NCBI GenBank assembly: GCA_900491605.1
Contig: UESW01001603.1
Location: 187,601 to 251,600 of the forward strand
Length of the DNA stretch: 64,000 nt
Direction of reading: 5' to 3'
Source: Calamus simplicifolius
Lineage: Eukaryota; Streptophyta; Magnoliopsida; Arecales; Arecaceae
A model generated the notes under the pieces. That model did no database searches, had not been told where the DNA came from, and saw only the letters and a program-made list of their open reading frames with translations. Below, piece by piece: positions 49,336 through 62,751 of the stretch; the first letter of the stretch is position 1; each line of letters opens with the position of its first letter. The position numbers and the translations under genes were made by a program.

Positions 49336-49599
49336 GCCGGCCCAGGCCCATCATGGGCCGTGCCATGCTGGGCCAACAGAAAAAATTTTCTAACGGCCCG
49401 GTTAAACTGGGCCGTGCCGGCACGGCCCGGTACTGTAGCAGTGCCGGGCCGTACCTGGCACGGCCCATCAGTGCCTGGGCCGTGCCGTGCCATGAGCGGC
49501 ACGGCCAGTGCCCACCTCTAGTTGTGAGAATCAATATGAATTGGAGTCTGTACAGGCTTAAAGCCCACCATCTTGGAGCATTGAATCTCTTGAGATATA

Positions 49600-52500
49600 T
49601 TTGGACTATATGCAGAGAAGATCAGATGGTATTGAAATTAAACCTCAACACCAAAAAAAATATAAAATAAAATAAATAAAATAGTGCAGTGGTCCCAAAT
49701 CATTTGGGAAAACTTCTGTCGAAGAGAAGAAAGTGGATTTATGAAAGGAGCAGACGAGGAGCTTGTGAGAATGATATCATCAACATAAATAAAAAGGGCA
49801 ATAATATAGTCTTTGATTTTCTTAATGAAGATTGATAGAAGCATCAGCTTTGGACCCAAGATAAACAAATTCATAAAGATAAGTACTAAGCCAGTAGAAC
49901 CACGCACTTGGACCTGATTGAGTTAATAGAGTGATCGGTGAAGGTGACAAATATAGTTGGATCAATCTAGTCATTCAAGTCAACAAAGCCTGGAGGTTGT
50001 CTCATATGTACACTTTTTCACTGCGATGTCTATGAACAAATGTACTTTTGACATCAAGTAGATGAATAATCCAGCTATCCGAGACATCCAAGGAGAGGAC
50101 AATGTATATAGTCACAGGTTTAGCAACCAAGCTGAAGGTCTCATCATAATCTAACATCCACCTATTGATTGAACCCCTTATCTACCAAAATGTGCCTTGT
50201 ATCAATCAATTGTACTACCAAATGTGCCTTGTATCAATCAATTGTACCATCTCTTTTGTTTGATTTGAAAAATCCACTTAAAATTGACGACATGTTGATT
50301 CTTGGGTGGAGTAGCTAGCTAGCTCCCGTGTACCATAAGTAATGAGAGCATTATACTCATCTGCCATTATATTTTGCCAATTAGTGTCATGCTAAGCCTA
50401 GCTATAGCAAGTTGGCTTGCTAAAACCCACAATAGCAATAAGAGAAATTGGATATTTGGTGGAAAATATTGATTGGTGTCATCCAGAAGTTTGGTGATTA
50501 TTAATTGTATACTATTTCATGGAAATATTGGTGAGGGATGGCACAGCCTCATTAGTAGAATAAGCAACATCAACAGCAACCTCAAGATCGGATGCAGAGG
50601 CTAAAGTATGTGTGTTGATATAGGTAGGATCCTGAGTGAGCTTAGATGGGGGCATTACCAAAGTAGATCGATGATCATGATCCAACCTAGTATTAAATGA
50701 AGTTGATAATTGGCCAACAGTTTTAGTAGCATTTAAACCTTGCAAAACATGATCTCTAGTGCAAGATAGAGGATGAGAGTGAGCTACCACCAAGGAGACC
50801 AATTGGGTGCATGGGATTATAACGAGTTGAGATATCTGATAGTGTGGGTAAGGTTAAGATAGATGTATTAGAAGATAGAACCCATTGAGATGTTTAGTTG
50901 CACAGTGGGAACTGAAACTTATCAAATGAAATTATACGACGAGAAATACATATACACACATGCGAACGACTAGTTGGGGGAGAAACATCGATATCCATAT
51001 GATAACCCTTGGGGTACCAGAAGAAAATGCAAGATGAGGTCCAAAAACTTTAACTTATTATTAGCATAAGCATGAACATTAGAAAATAGAAGTAGTCAAA
51101 GACTTCAAGAAAAGAATAGTCACAGGATGTATGCCCAAATAAACACTACCAAAGAGGCTTCAATTTCAGAGAATGAGTAGATATAGTTGATTAATGTTGA
51201 ATGCAACAAATTCAAACACACTATACCAAAATGAGGAGGTACACCAGATTGTGCCTTCATAGCAGGTTCTATCTTGATAATGTGATGGTGCTTACATTCA
51301 GTAGCCCCATTTTATTAAGGTATATGAGGACATGATAAATGATGACTGATACCATTTGATTTAAATTCAAATTGAAAGAACTGAGAAAGGAACTCACGGG
51401 CATGATTAGATAGTAAATATTTAATTTTGGTATTAAGAATATTTTCAACATGCATTCAAAATTGAATAAAGACATCACAAATGTTAAAATGATCAAGCAA
51501 AAGATAATATCATGAGTATTGAGCCACTATCAAGAAAGTGGATGCAGTAACAAAAACCATTTTGAGAGCAAATTGGAGAGGGTCTCTGTATATCAGTGTG
51601 AACTAATTCAAGGTAAAAAAATTGATAAATTTTGCTCAAATAATATAGAGGGCATATTGCACCCCTATTTTTATTAGCATAATAGAGAGAAGTTGAGAAG
51701 TTGAGAGAGAACTTATAGACATGGCTTCATATCCAAGATATTGGTGCTTAATAAATGATGATTGATAAGAGAGAGCCAAAACACAATTGAAATAAATTTT
51801 GAGATATCTTTATTAGAGAGACAAAATAAATCATGTTTAAGCATTCCTTGGAGTAGGGTTATTCTAGCTGTCCAATCATTTGTAGGAAAACAAGTTGGGC
51901 GGAACTCAAAAAAGCAATTATCTCAAGTAAAATGCTAAATAAATACTAAATTAATAGAAATAGATGGATAATTTTGAGAATAATATCAAAATTAAATGGT
52001 GAAATTTGAAAGGAGAAAAACTAAATTATTTAAAGAAAAGTTAGTAAGAGAAATGACTACGAATACAGATAGTGATCTCAACTTAATGTGAAAAAAAGTA
52101 ACTAAATGCATAAAAAACGTAGTAAAAGAAGTTCTAGAAAAATCAGAAGGGGTAGAAATATTAGGAAAAAAACTTGATGATGGAATGAGGAAGTTCAAGT
52201 TATAATCAAGCTTAAAAGGATAAACTACAAAATTTGGCAAAAGGTTAGGGATGAAGAAAGTCTTAAAAAGTATTGGGATATAAAGAAAGAAGCTAAAAAA
52301 AGTGGTAAGTAATGCCAAACTTAAAGCTTATAATGATTTATATAATAAACCAGATACGAAAGAAGATGAAAAGACTATATATAAACTAGCAAAATTAAGA
52401 AAAAAGAAAATAAAAGATATTAATTATATTAAATGTATTAAGGATGAAGATGAAAGAGTCTTAGTAAAGAAGAAGAGATAAAAGAATAATGAAAAGTTAT

Positions 52501-55400
52501 TTTAAAAATTTATTAAATAAAAATAATTTAGTAAATTTAAGGATAGAAGGATGCGATAACATAGGAGTAACAAATAAAAATATTTTTTTTCAAAAATTTA
52601 GCATGTTTGAGGTTAAAAAGGCTTTGAGTAAAATAAAAAATGCAAAGGCAATAGGGCCAGATGCAAGCTCTATGAGGTTTGAAAAGGCTTAAAAAAAATT
52701 AAAGTTATATGGTTAACCAATTTATTTAACAGGATTATGGTAACTAAAAGAATGCTAGATGATTGAAAAAAATTATATTAATATCTATATAAAAATAAAG
52801 AAGATATTCAAAACTGTGCAAATTATAGAGAGATTAAGTTGATGAGTCATACAATAAAATTATGGAAGAGAGTAATAGAAAATTGAATAAGAGTTGAAAC
52901 TTTGGTGTCAAATAATCAATTTAGATTTATGCATGAAAGATCAACCATAGAAGCTATTTATTTATTAAAAAAATTAGTGGAGAGGTATAGGAAAAAGAAA
53001 AAAGAGCTTCATATAATCTTTATTATTTAAAGAAAGCATATAATAGAGTACCTAAAGAAATAATATGATGAATTTAGAGAAAAAAGAAGTTATCAAAAAG
53101 TATATAGATTTGATAAAAGATATGTATGATAGAGCAATAACTATTTTTAAATAATAATAATAGAAACTAGTGAGTTTTCAATTATTGTAGGTTTACATTA
53201 AGGATCTTCTTTAAATTCGTATCTTTTTGCATTAGTTATGGATGAATTAACAAAACATATTCAAAATAATATCTTATGGTGTATATTATTTGCAAACGAT
53301 ATAGTGTTGCTTGATGAAACTAAATTGAAGTAAATGCTAAGTTAGAGATTGAAGAGAGGCTTTGGAATCTAAGGATTTCATGATTAGTAGAATTAAAACT
53401 GAATACATGAATATAATTTTAGTGAAAGTAAATATAAATGTAGAGACAATGAATATTGAAAGCCACATATACTAAGGAGTGATAATTTAGGTATTTGAAA
53501 TCAATTATCTAGTAAAAAGGTAAAATAGGTAGGTAAAGATGTGAATCATAAAGTAAAGTAGGATGGATTAAGTGAAGGAGTGCTTCGGACGTATTGTATA
53601 ATCGATGCAACCCATTAAAATTAATTTTTTTTTTATAAAACTGCTATTAGGTCAGTTATGCTATATGAAACAAAGTGTTGGAAAATATTGAAATAATATG
53701 TTAATAAATTAAGTATAATAGAAATTTTATGTCAAAATTGATATATGGTAAAACTTTAAGAGCTAGAATTAGAAATAAACATATATGAGAAATGATAGGA
53801 GTAGCCGCAATTGAAGATAAAATAAGAGAAAACCGATTATAATGATTTGGTCATATACAACGAAGACCTTTGGATGCTCCAATTAGAAAAAGTGATCTTT
53901 TAACAATCTATGGTAATGATAGAGGTAGAGATAGACCTAAACTAATATGATAAAAATAATTTAAAAAGATATAACTATTTATAATTTGAGTATCGATTTA
54001 GTCCTAAATAGAGCAGAATGGAGGAATCAGATTCATGTAGCTGATCCCATATAGTTGGAAAAGGCTTAGTTGAGTTGAGATGGACAATATAAGATGTTAT
54101 TTAAAATAAGGATGAAAAGATGTAGGAAGAGAATGAGAGCTAATATGAGTAATGAATAGACCTGGCCTGCCTCTCATGTTAACTTGATTAGTACCACCAT
54201 ACTCAAAGTGAAGTAACAAGTTAACATATTAGAGATAATATGACATTTAGCATCAAAGTCAGGTATCCAGTAAAAGTATCCACCCTAGTATGAAGAGCAG
54301 CAATAACAAGCGCCTGAGGAGCAACAACAACATGAACCTAAGGAACAGTTTGAGGCTTAAGTTGAAATGCATTATTAATGCATTGGTACAAAGTTAATAT
54401 AATATAGCCATGATGATTGTAGATTTGATATTGTATACATTTGCTTCTGCTCCTATTAGTACTGAGAATAAAATTATTAAAGGACTAGCCATTATCCATC
54501 ACATACTATATCACATGCTACCTAAATTGTGGCATGGATAAGTTGCCATGTTGTCCAAAGTGTGGAGAGCTAGAATGTTACACGGAAGTATTCTGGGGGA
54601 CGATGGCTACGTAGGTCATTGGCCTAAGAAAAATTGCTAGTAGTGGAGGCAGCCATGATTTCCATGTGTGATTCTTGTGATAGAAGTAAGTCATGAAGTT
54701 CTGTAATATTTGATTTGCCACCAGCATGACATTGAGAGCAGCAACAAAGGGCAAAATCAGCATTTAGACTGATAGCAATGAATTGATATTGATCATTCTT
54801 AGGTATTAGTTTAGCTATAGTAGCAGAAACATTTATTAGAGCTTTGACTTCATGGAGGAAGTTCACATGAAGTAAGAGCCTTGGCATAAGACCTGCAATT
54901 ATAGCTAAAGATCATGAGATCAAGCGTTATTTTGGACTGCATATAACTGCTTGAGCAATGTGCAAGTGACACTGCAAGATTTGATAACAACAGGTTGGCT
55001 CACCATATATATGATTAGTCAAAGAAGCAAGGCTCTAACCTAAAGCTTGCTGATTGCATAGAAACTATGTGCAATAAGCTAGATTGGAGAATAAGCTAGA
55101 CCCCTTTTTTTCTAAGATAGTGCAAGGAGAAGGAAAGAAACCATCAATGAACCCAAGCAAATAATGGGACCAAAGACGAGAAATGAACCTTCTTTTCCGC
55201 ACCAAAAAGTTTGGATCTACAAGTTGCATACTAATTGAAGGAGGTATAGTAGGAGGACTAGATATGGTGGGATAGATTGAGGATGCCTGCTAGATTAAGT
55301 TGAAAACAAAGAGATACCTATTACTTATAGAGATGTGAAGTCAGGAAGAGGGTTAAAGACCGGAGTCAAGGAATGCTCTGCCATATAGGAATAATGATTT
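49600..55400 (-). mobile_element. Decayed Ty1/copia retrotransposon, minus strand, split by a LINE
   Basis: Read right to left: a gag start at ~55390 (MAEHSLTPVFNPLPDF), a gag core at ~54650-54880 ending ELHDLLLSQESHME, and a ruined protease near 54250 (WIPDFDAKCHI where copia has WxPDSGATHH). After the LINE insertion come the gag-pre-integrase segment (ITLLQGMLKHDLF, ~51870), an integrase remnant at 51270-51500 (YHVLIYLNKMGLLN against CPYTPQQNGVAE), then reverse transcriptase: VNFKWIFQIKQK at ~50270 and FIYVDDIILTSS at ~49790. The order gag-PR-INT-RT is diagnostic of copia. Stops and frame changes are frequent. No LTRs were identified. Confidence 0.85.
51920..54110 (+). mobile_element. Degenerate LINE (non-LTR retrotransposon) pol remnant
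   Basis: Fragments appear in order on the plus strand. A linker of the type between endonuclease and RT (KAYNDLYNKPDTKEDEKTIY, IKCIKDEDERVL) comes first. The RT follows: VKKALSKIKNAKAIGPDAS at ~52610, QNCANYREIKLMSH at ~52810, NNQFRFMHERSTIEAIYLL at ~52910, YLFALVMDELTKHIQ at ~53220, then LWCILFANDIVLLDET at ~53275, corresponding to the FADD catalytic motif with N for the first D. The tail has a WRNQIHVADPI-like end near 54050. There are many stops and it is clearly dead. It interrupts the copia element between protease and integrase; exact borders are approximate. Confidence 0.8.
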
Positions 55401-55699
55401 GATCAACATGCATGATTTACAGTTTAATTTCCTCAATTTTCTATGAATAATTAATTCTAAACTTATCAGAACCGGAAGAAAATTACAACATGGGTCTTGT
55501 TTGAGTTCAAATTTTAGTGAATAAGAAATAGGATGGTAGAGAAAGTTGGCAGAAGATTTTTTTTATCATGCATCTCACATCTGGTAGCATCATGTAGTAT
55601 GAGAAGGCGGCATGACTATGACTGCTTTGTGGGATAAAAGGAGCATCAGTTGTTAATAAGATGGCCTTTGAATTCTAATGATTTATGCCTATAGCTTAA

Positions 55700-57139
55700 T
55701 GGTGCAGACACCAAGATCAGGCAAAGGATTCTTAATCCTCTGTAGATATCTAATTAGATTTATAGGGTTTGATTCAGTTGAAAACTAGGTTTATTTTATT
55801 TTATTTTAATTTGGGTCCAATTTTATTTTTGTTTGGGCATTTGAGTCCTCTTTTGAGTTGGTACTCGTTATTAGGGTTTGGATCATATTGAGTCAGTTCA
55901 TTATGAGCTTGGGTCAATTTTTGTCCAGTCAGTTGTCTTATATGTGTCCAGTCCAGTTGGTATTGTATTAAGTTCATTCAGCTTACAAGAGGAGACACCA
56001 GTATTGGAACAGAAGATAAGGCCATCACAGTCAAATAGAGCAGCTGCTAAATTTAAGTTGGCGCCACCTACATAAGAAGTCACATGCCAGCCACACACCT
56101 GCCACCCTCAGCACAAGCATTCCACGCCACCTAGCAGAGCAAGCAGGTCAACAAGATAAGCCTCAATCTCCCAAATCATGCAACCCTATTTGGAAGAATT
56201 TTAGCCCAAAAAGCAGGCCTATATGCCACCTAGCAGAGCAAGCAAGTCAACAGGATAAGCCTTAATTCCCCAATTCATGCAATGTTGTTTGGAAGAATTT
56301 CAGCCCAAAGAAGCAGCAAAGGGATGCCCCTTATTACCGCCCATAAATTACCTTTTTGAAAGGAATTTGTATGGCATGAAGTTTTTTTTTCATGTAATCT
56401 AATCCACACTTTAGAAGAAAGTGGGCCCCTTTTCTTTCCATATCTATATTTACTTGGGCCCTAAGTCTCTTGCTCTATAAAAGAGACCCTCTTGTATGAA
56501 TTATGCATCTTTTAATTATTAATCAATCAATCCAGTTTTGAGTTATTGTGAGTTTTGTTATTTGGTTCTCTGGTGCTCTTGATTCCCTTCTCCTGCGTAT
56601 GCCAACATCCCAGTCTCTAGAAGAAATCCTGGCCGCCCTTGTTTTCCTCTAGTGGACGCCCAAGAGCCTCTTGGCCGCCCCTCTTCTCTACTTCTTCCTT
56701 GCCTCTTTGCCTCTAATCTGACTTTTCTCTCTTATTCTTTAACCCTTGGATGGTGTTCTTGCAGGTTCTCAGTAACCATGAATCCAGGATTCAAGGTGAT
56801 CGTCATCCAGGTCAGCGGATACTTAGCCGCAGATCCATGGGCTCGGGCTTGGTCATCCAGGGCGCATCCACCAGGCAGAGCGATCCCTTTAGCATCTCGA
56901 TCTTCTCATCCTGCTAGGTACACCCTCTCTAATCTACTAGTAGCTTTATTGTGGAAGAGCAAGCCCTACCGGGGCTTCTTAGCCTCGGCGATCATTCTTC
57001 TTTACTTTTCTGTGAACTGTTTGCGTGCTGAGTTATTATGAGTTTTTCTAAATTCCTCTTAGGCTATTACTTCATAAGACTAATCAACTAAAATTATTAA
57101 TCATATAAAATTATTTCCATTCGAATCGGTCATGCATCA
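55700..57139 (+). repeat. 5' LTR of gypsy element 2 (1440 bp), with TATA box and internal duplication
   Basis: It starts TGGTGCAGACACCAAGATC and ends near GTCATGCATCA before the primer-binding site. An internal ~99-bp tandem duplication starts at 56126 and 56225 (GCCACCTAGCAGAGCAAGCA). A TATA box CTATAAAAGAG at about 56475-56485 is the likely LTR promoter, placing R near 56510. Confidence 0.85.
56475..56485 (+). promoter_or_regulatory. LTR promoter TATA box
   Basis: CTATAAAAGAG lies in the middle of the 5' LTR, where the U3/R border of plant LTRs is expected. Activity is inferred only. Confidence 0.5.
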
Positions 57140-57142
57140 GTT

Positions 57143-57154
57143 TGGTATCAGTGC
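57143..57154 (+). other. Primer-binding site of gypsy element 2
   Basis: TGGTATCAGTGC directly follows the 5' LTR and matches the Met-tRNA primer site except A to T at one position. Confidence 0.8.
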
Positions 57155-58048
57155 ATGGCTAGGGCTTGATTTTTAATTCACATTATTATCAGTTTATCAT
57201 CTATTAATTGAATTTTTTGCCTACATATATATCAAAAAATTACAAAATTATTTCTTTGGATTCATTATAATTTAAAGTATTTTGTATTATTTTTTGAGAA
57301 TTTAATTCAATCTGTGAATTAATTGCATGCTCAAAATATGAAAATTCCTAGATTTTGTTAATCGAATTATTTTTGACTGCACATCATGAAAATTACAAAA
57401 TTTATTTAATTTATTTATTTTGTTATAATTTATTATTATTATATTATTTTTAAAAAATTTTATTAATTTTTGTAATAAGATTTATTTGCTATTTATAGAT
57501 TTTTGGATTAGGGTTTGTGTTTTGCATGTCATTCATCTGCATTAAATTACTCTTAAGGGCTCTCATTGATGTCAGATAAGGGAGGGATTGAGACCCCTTC
57601 CTTGGCCCAAATAACCACCCGTGCATTCTGATCCCAAGCCTCTAATCTAAAACTGAGTAGCAACTTAATTGATATTTGCCCTAGAGGGCTAGGGACACCA
57701 ACAGTCGGTCTAGTGTACTGGAGGAGACTAGTACAAATCAATCTGCATGTGCTCTGAAATTGGTGTCTAGAAGGGGGTCAAATGTCAAACGACTTAAGCA
57801 GAGTGTGGGGTTATTCTAATTAGGCACCTGCAATTTGCGGAACGAGCCTTCCCCCTCCCACCTGTCCCAACTGGCCAATTGAAGAGTTACTGTTAGATTG
57901 GCTTGCATTAAGCCAAATCCTTTACTCTGGATGACTAGGTCTAGCATACCATAGTCGAGTCTGAGTCTTGTGTGCTTGATTGTGCTTGCATGTGCACTAG
58001 ATCAGGAGCATCTTTTCGTCGTCACCACCTCCATTACAGGCTGAACCC
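57155..58048 (+). other. Untranslated leader of gypsy element 2
   Basis: Lies between the primer-binding site and the gag ATG at 58049. It is AT-rich in the first half and has no recognisable coding sequence. Confidence 0.6.
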
Positions 58049-59290
58049 ATGGCTAATCAAAATATTGAGGATCACTTAAGGATCATCACTGAACAACTAG
58101 CCCAAATGAACCAAGACATCAAGCAATCTAGGCTAGATTAGGTCCAGGTTCGATCAAGTCAAACTAGGTTAGGCATCCTAGAAGAAGACCGTCACTGAGT
58201 CTGATCATGAGACCCCACTTCATCCTAGGAGAGCCCACAGCCGATACATAAGGCCAAACCCTAGGGAACCTCCACACCACGATCCTTACAGATGGGCCTA
58301 GGAGACCCAATCATGAGGCAGTAGACCAAGAAGAAAGAGCCCTTAGAAGTGTCAGACTTGAGGCACCTACTTTCGATGGCTCTATGGACCCTAAGGACTA
58401 CCTAGATTGGAGGAAGAGATGGACCAGTACTTTGGTTGGTACAATATGTCTAAAGAGCATAAGTTTAGATTTGCCAAGCTTAAGTTAGTGACAGGCTAGG
58501 TTATACTGGGCCACTATAGAGCAAAGGCAAACTAGGGTAGGGACCCCATAGTCATCTGGCATGCCATGAAGGCTAGACTTAGGTCCAATTATGTCCCCAC
58601 ATTGTATGACCAGAGCCTATTGGACCAGTGGCAGAGATTAGTTTAGGGTAGCAAGATTGTGAATGAGTACATTGCTAATTTCAAGAGTATGCCATGAGGT
58701 GTAATATCGTCAGTATGAGAAGTCACCCTATCCAAGTTCAGGTATGGCTGAGAGCAGTTATTCAAAGAGAACTCTATCTGAGAAGGTATACGACCTAGAA
58801 GAAGCTTACTAGTTGCTAGGATTATGAACATTTTCAGAGAAGGCACCCTATCGTAGATAGAGGCTACCAAGAGCCCTAGCCCATATCCAGGATCTAGCCA
58901 GGCCTATCTAGTCATCCCAAGCCTACCCAGTACTCAGACCCCCACCAGACTTACCCAAGTCGACCCAACACTAGCCGACCCAGTACAAGCCGAACGAGTT
59001 GAGTCGACCCCAGATAGTACCCTATACCCCAGAGAGAGGATAAGGGCAAATCTGTAGAGGTCCAGAAAGTTCCAACCCCAGATCAAATGCTTTAAGTGCA
59101 ACAAATCAGACATATGATCAGCCAGTGCCCAGTCAGATCCCTTCATATAGATGAGTTACCTGAGACTGAATCGAGCCCTAGTTGAGCCTGAGGGAGAGGT
59201 CTATGAGGTTGATACCCATCTGATAGATGAGTACGATGGAGAGGAGAAAATATTTGAGTCTGAAGATCTACTAGAGTGGTTAGATGTATC
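58049..59290 (+). pseudogene. Gag region of gypsy element 2, broken
   Basis: It opens MANQNIEDHLRIITEQLAQM and reaches a stop near 58139. Later fragments include a core with DPKDYLDW at ~58395 and a zinc-knuckle start CFKCNKSD at ~59090 whose His/Cys end is frame-shifted. Stops and shifts are frequent. Confidence 0.75.
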
Positions 59291-62200
59291 TTGACCCAGA
59301 CTCAAACTAAGGACCAGGAAGATTGGCGTAGGACTAACATCCTACAGACTTTTGTTAAGATAGGGGATAAGGTGCTCAAGATCATAGTGGATAGTAGGAG
59401 TTGTGTCAATGCCATCTCTGCCAATACAGTTAAGTCATTAGGATTGACCATAGTTCCCCATCCTAGTCCCTATAAGGTCTCGTGGGTAGATTCCACCTCT
59501 ATCCCAATCAAGTCCAGATGCCAAATCCTAATCAAATTGCAAAATTATGAGAAAAGGTTTGGTGCGATGTACTTCCTATGGTGTAGTAGTATTATATTAG
59601 GTCGACCTTGGCTTTACGATCACAATGCCACCTTGTTTGGTCGATCCAACATCTCTTTTAAACACAATGGGAACAAGTATGTGATACATCCAGCTCACCT
59701 AGGGACCCAATCAAGAAAGGATCTAGTAGCCTTAAGGATAGCAAGCCAAGAGTTAATCTGATTAAAGCTAAGGAATTAGAAAAGGACATCACTGAGGGTA
59801 ACTCTGTTTGGATTTTGACCACTAAAGAGATCCATGAATCAGTCCAAAAGGAACAACCCCAGAAGTAATTGAGATCCTAGAGGAGTTTAAGGATGTCTTC
59901 CCTGAAGAGTTGCCTGATCAGTTACCACCCCTGAGAGACATCCAACATGCCATTGACCTGATCCCAGGATCCACCCTCCCAAACCTTCCCATTATAGGAT
60001 GAACCCCACTGAGCATCAAGAATTACAAAAACAAGTGGGAGAATTACTTAGGAAAGGTTTCATTAGGGAGAGCTTAAGTCCTTGTGCAGTTCCTACTATT
60101 AACCCCTAAGAAGGATGGTACCTGGAGAATGTGCATGGACAGTAGGGCCATCAACAAAATCACTATCAAGTATAGGTTCCCTATCCCAGACTAGATGACA
60201 TGTTAGACATGATGGCGGGTGCCACTATCTTTTCAAAATAGACCTTAAGAGTGGCTACCATCAGGTTAGAATTAGACCAGGGGATGAGTGGAAGACTGCA
60301 TTTAAGACTAGAGATGGTCTGTTTGAGTGGGTCGTGATGCCTTTTGGGCTTTCAAACGTACCTAGCACATTCATGAGAATCATGACCCAGGTCCTGAAAG
60401 AGTACACAGAAAAATTTTTAGTGGTCTATTTTGACGATATATTAATTTATAGCAAAACCAAAGAGGACCATCTTAACCATCTCAGATTAATCTGTCAGAC
60501 CCTTAGAGAGAATCCTTTATGCAAACCTTAAGAAGTGTGATTTCATGATGCATAGGGTTATCTTTCTAGGTTTTGTGGTAACCCCAGAAGGTGTCTCAGA
60601 GGATCCTAAAAGGTTAGGTCGATCGTAGAGTGGCCGGTACCCATGAATGTCCACGATGTCCGCAGCTTCCATGGCCTAGCAACCTTTTATAGAGATTCAT
60701 TAGGGGATTTAGCACCATCGTCGCACCCATCACTGATTGTATTAGGAAGGGTAATTTGAGTGGACTAAGTCAGCTAATAAGGCCTTCTAGAGCTTAAGGA
60801 TAGGATGACTCATGCACCCGTACTTAGACTTCCAGACTTTTCTAAGGTGTTTGAGGTTGCATGCGATGCATCGGGAGTAGGCATAGGTGGAGTGTTAAGC
60901 CAAAAAATCATCCCATAGCTTTTTTTAGTGAAAAACTAAATGAAGCTAAACTTAGATATTCCACCTATGATAAGGAATTCTATGCGGTATATAGGCCCTT
61001 AAGTATTGGAGACATTACTTACTACTGTAGGAGTTTATCTTATTTTTTGATCATGAGGCATTAAGATTCCTGAACTCCCAAAAGAAGCTTAATTCTAGAC
61101 ACGACAAATGGGTTAAATACATCAGGCATACACTTTTGTTCTGAAACACCATGCCGGAATAGAAAATAAGGTAGCAGATGCCTTAAGCCGTAAGTCTTTG
61201 TTGTTGAGTACTGTTAGCACCGAAGTTATAGAGTTCAACCGAATAAAGATGAATATGAGACCTACCCTAACTTTGGTGAAAATCATAAGACCCTTCGGCT
61301 AGGACCATCCAGTACCAATGGTGATTATACCATCCAGGATGGTTACCTTTTTAGGGGCAATAGACTTTGTGTCCCTAGGACATCACTTAGAGAGTTCCTA
61401 GTCTGAAAAATGCATGCTAGGGGATTAGCTGATCATTTTGGAAGAGATAAGACTATTCTAGTGATAGAGGACCAATTTTACTGACCAGGATTAAAAAGGC
61501 TCGTTGCCCTGATAATAGCCCGATATCGAACTTGTGCTGTTGCAAAACAACAGAAGCAGAACACTGATTTATATACTCCTTTGCCAGTGCCTGATCATTC
61601 TTGGCAAGACCTTAGTATGAAATTCATTCTATGATTACCTAAGACCTAGAAGAAGCACGACTCCATCTTTGTAGTTGTCGATAGGTTCTCTAAGATGGCC
61701 CATTTCATCCCTTGTTCGCAAACCTTTGACGCTTCTAGGGTAGCCCGACTTTTCTTAGATAGTGTGGTCAAGCTCCATAGCCTACCCAAGACTATTATTT
61801 CTGATAGGGATGTTAGGTTCACCAGCTACTTTTGAAAAACGCTATGGCATCTGTTAGGGACCAAACTTAATTTTTCTACAGCCTTTCACCCCCAAACGGA
61901 TGTACAAACTGAAGTGGTAAACCATAGTCTAGGAAACCTTCTTAGGTGCATTGTAGGCGAACACCTAGGGATGTGGGATCCATTCCTGCCTTGCGCAGAG
62001 TTTGCCTACAACAGCTCAATGAATAGGTCCACGGGCAAGAGTCTATTTGAGATAGTCTATGGGTACAAGCCTAATCGTCCACTTGATTTAATTCCTTTAC
62101 CCCTCCACACACGAGTCTCAGAATCCGCACAAGCATTTGCATAGCATATCAGAGACTTACATAAGGACATTAGCTAGAAAATAAATCTAAGTAATGAAAG

Positions 62201-62720
62201 TTATAAAAGATTGGCTAACTCCTGAAGTAGAGACAAAGAGTTTGGTGTAGGGGATTCTGTCATGGTTAGGCTTAGGCCTGAACGGTTCCCGTCAGGGACC
62301 GTTAAGAAACTTCATGCTCGTGGAGCTAGCCCCTTTAAAGTGATAGAGCAGGTAGGACCCAATGCCTATATACTAGATCTGCCCTCAGATTGGGGCATTA
62401 GCTCTACTTCAATATTGCAGACCTAGTAGAGTATAGGTAACCGACAACAATTTTTAGTGAGTACTTTGGACCTAGCCCTCCTTTCATGAGCAAATCTACC
62501 CAGGAGTGTCCACCACCAATTTTACCTGAGCAAGGAGAGCAGATCGAGCATATCCTGAATGATCAAGCCATTACGATCCGAAACCGCGGTTACCAATGCT
62601 ACCTGGTTCGATGGCAGGGTCGCCCCGAATCCGACGATTCATGGATTACTCGAGAGGACTTGCAATGCCTCAACCCAGACCTCCTAGAGAGCTACCAAAG
62701 CCAGAGCGACCCATACTCGA
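59291..62720 (+). pseudogene. Pol region of gypsy element 2: PR-RT-RNaseH-INT-chromodomain, broken
   Basis: Protease: KIIVDSRSCVNAISANT at ~59380, with DSR where the active site should read DSG, and IILGRPWLYD at ~59590. RT: VMPFGLSNVPSTFMRI at ~60335 and VVYFDDILIYSKT at ~60420. RNase H: FEVACDASGVGIGGVLSQ at ~60850. Integrase: DRFSKMAHFIPC at ~61680, ISDRDVRFTSYF at ~61800 and a FHPQTDVQTE-type segment at ~61885. Chromodomain: NRGYQCYLVRWQGRPESDDS followed by WITREDLQCLNPDLL at 62575-62690. Numerous stops and frame changes make it inactive. Confidence 0.88.
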
Positions 62721-62751
62721 TGGGATCAAGTTTCTCCCATTTCGAGAGAAT

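Larger units (their letters stand above)
47087..49520. mobile_element. Candidate non-autonomous hAT-like element built of tandem repeats
   Basis: The reverse complement of the right end reads TAGAGGTGGGCACTGGCCGT and continues GCCG. The left end reads GATCCATGGGCACTGGGCCG and continues TGCCG. The shared core TGGGCACTGG(G)CCGTGCCG acts as inverted termini, and TAGAGGTGGGCA resembles hAT ends. The interior has GC-rich GGGCCGTGCC motifs near both ends, a GATC-rich array, and no transposase. No convincing 8-bp target duplication was found and the left-end bases are imperfect, so class and left border are tentative. Confidence 0.4.

Noticed and set aside
49070..49670. Long open frames rich in Gly, Pro, Arg and Ala
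   Set aside because: They translate the GC-rich 31-bp minisatellite in several frames and have no domain.
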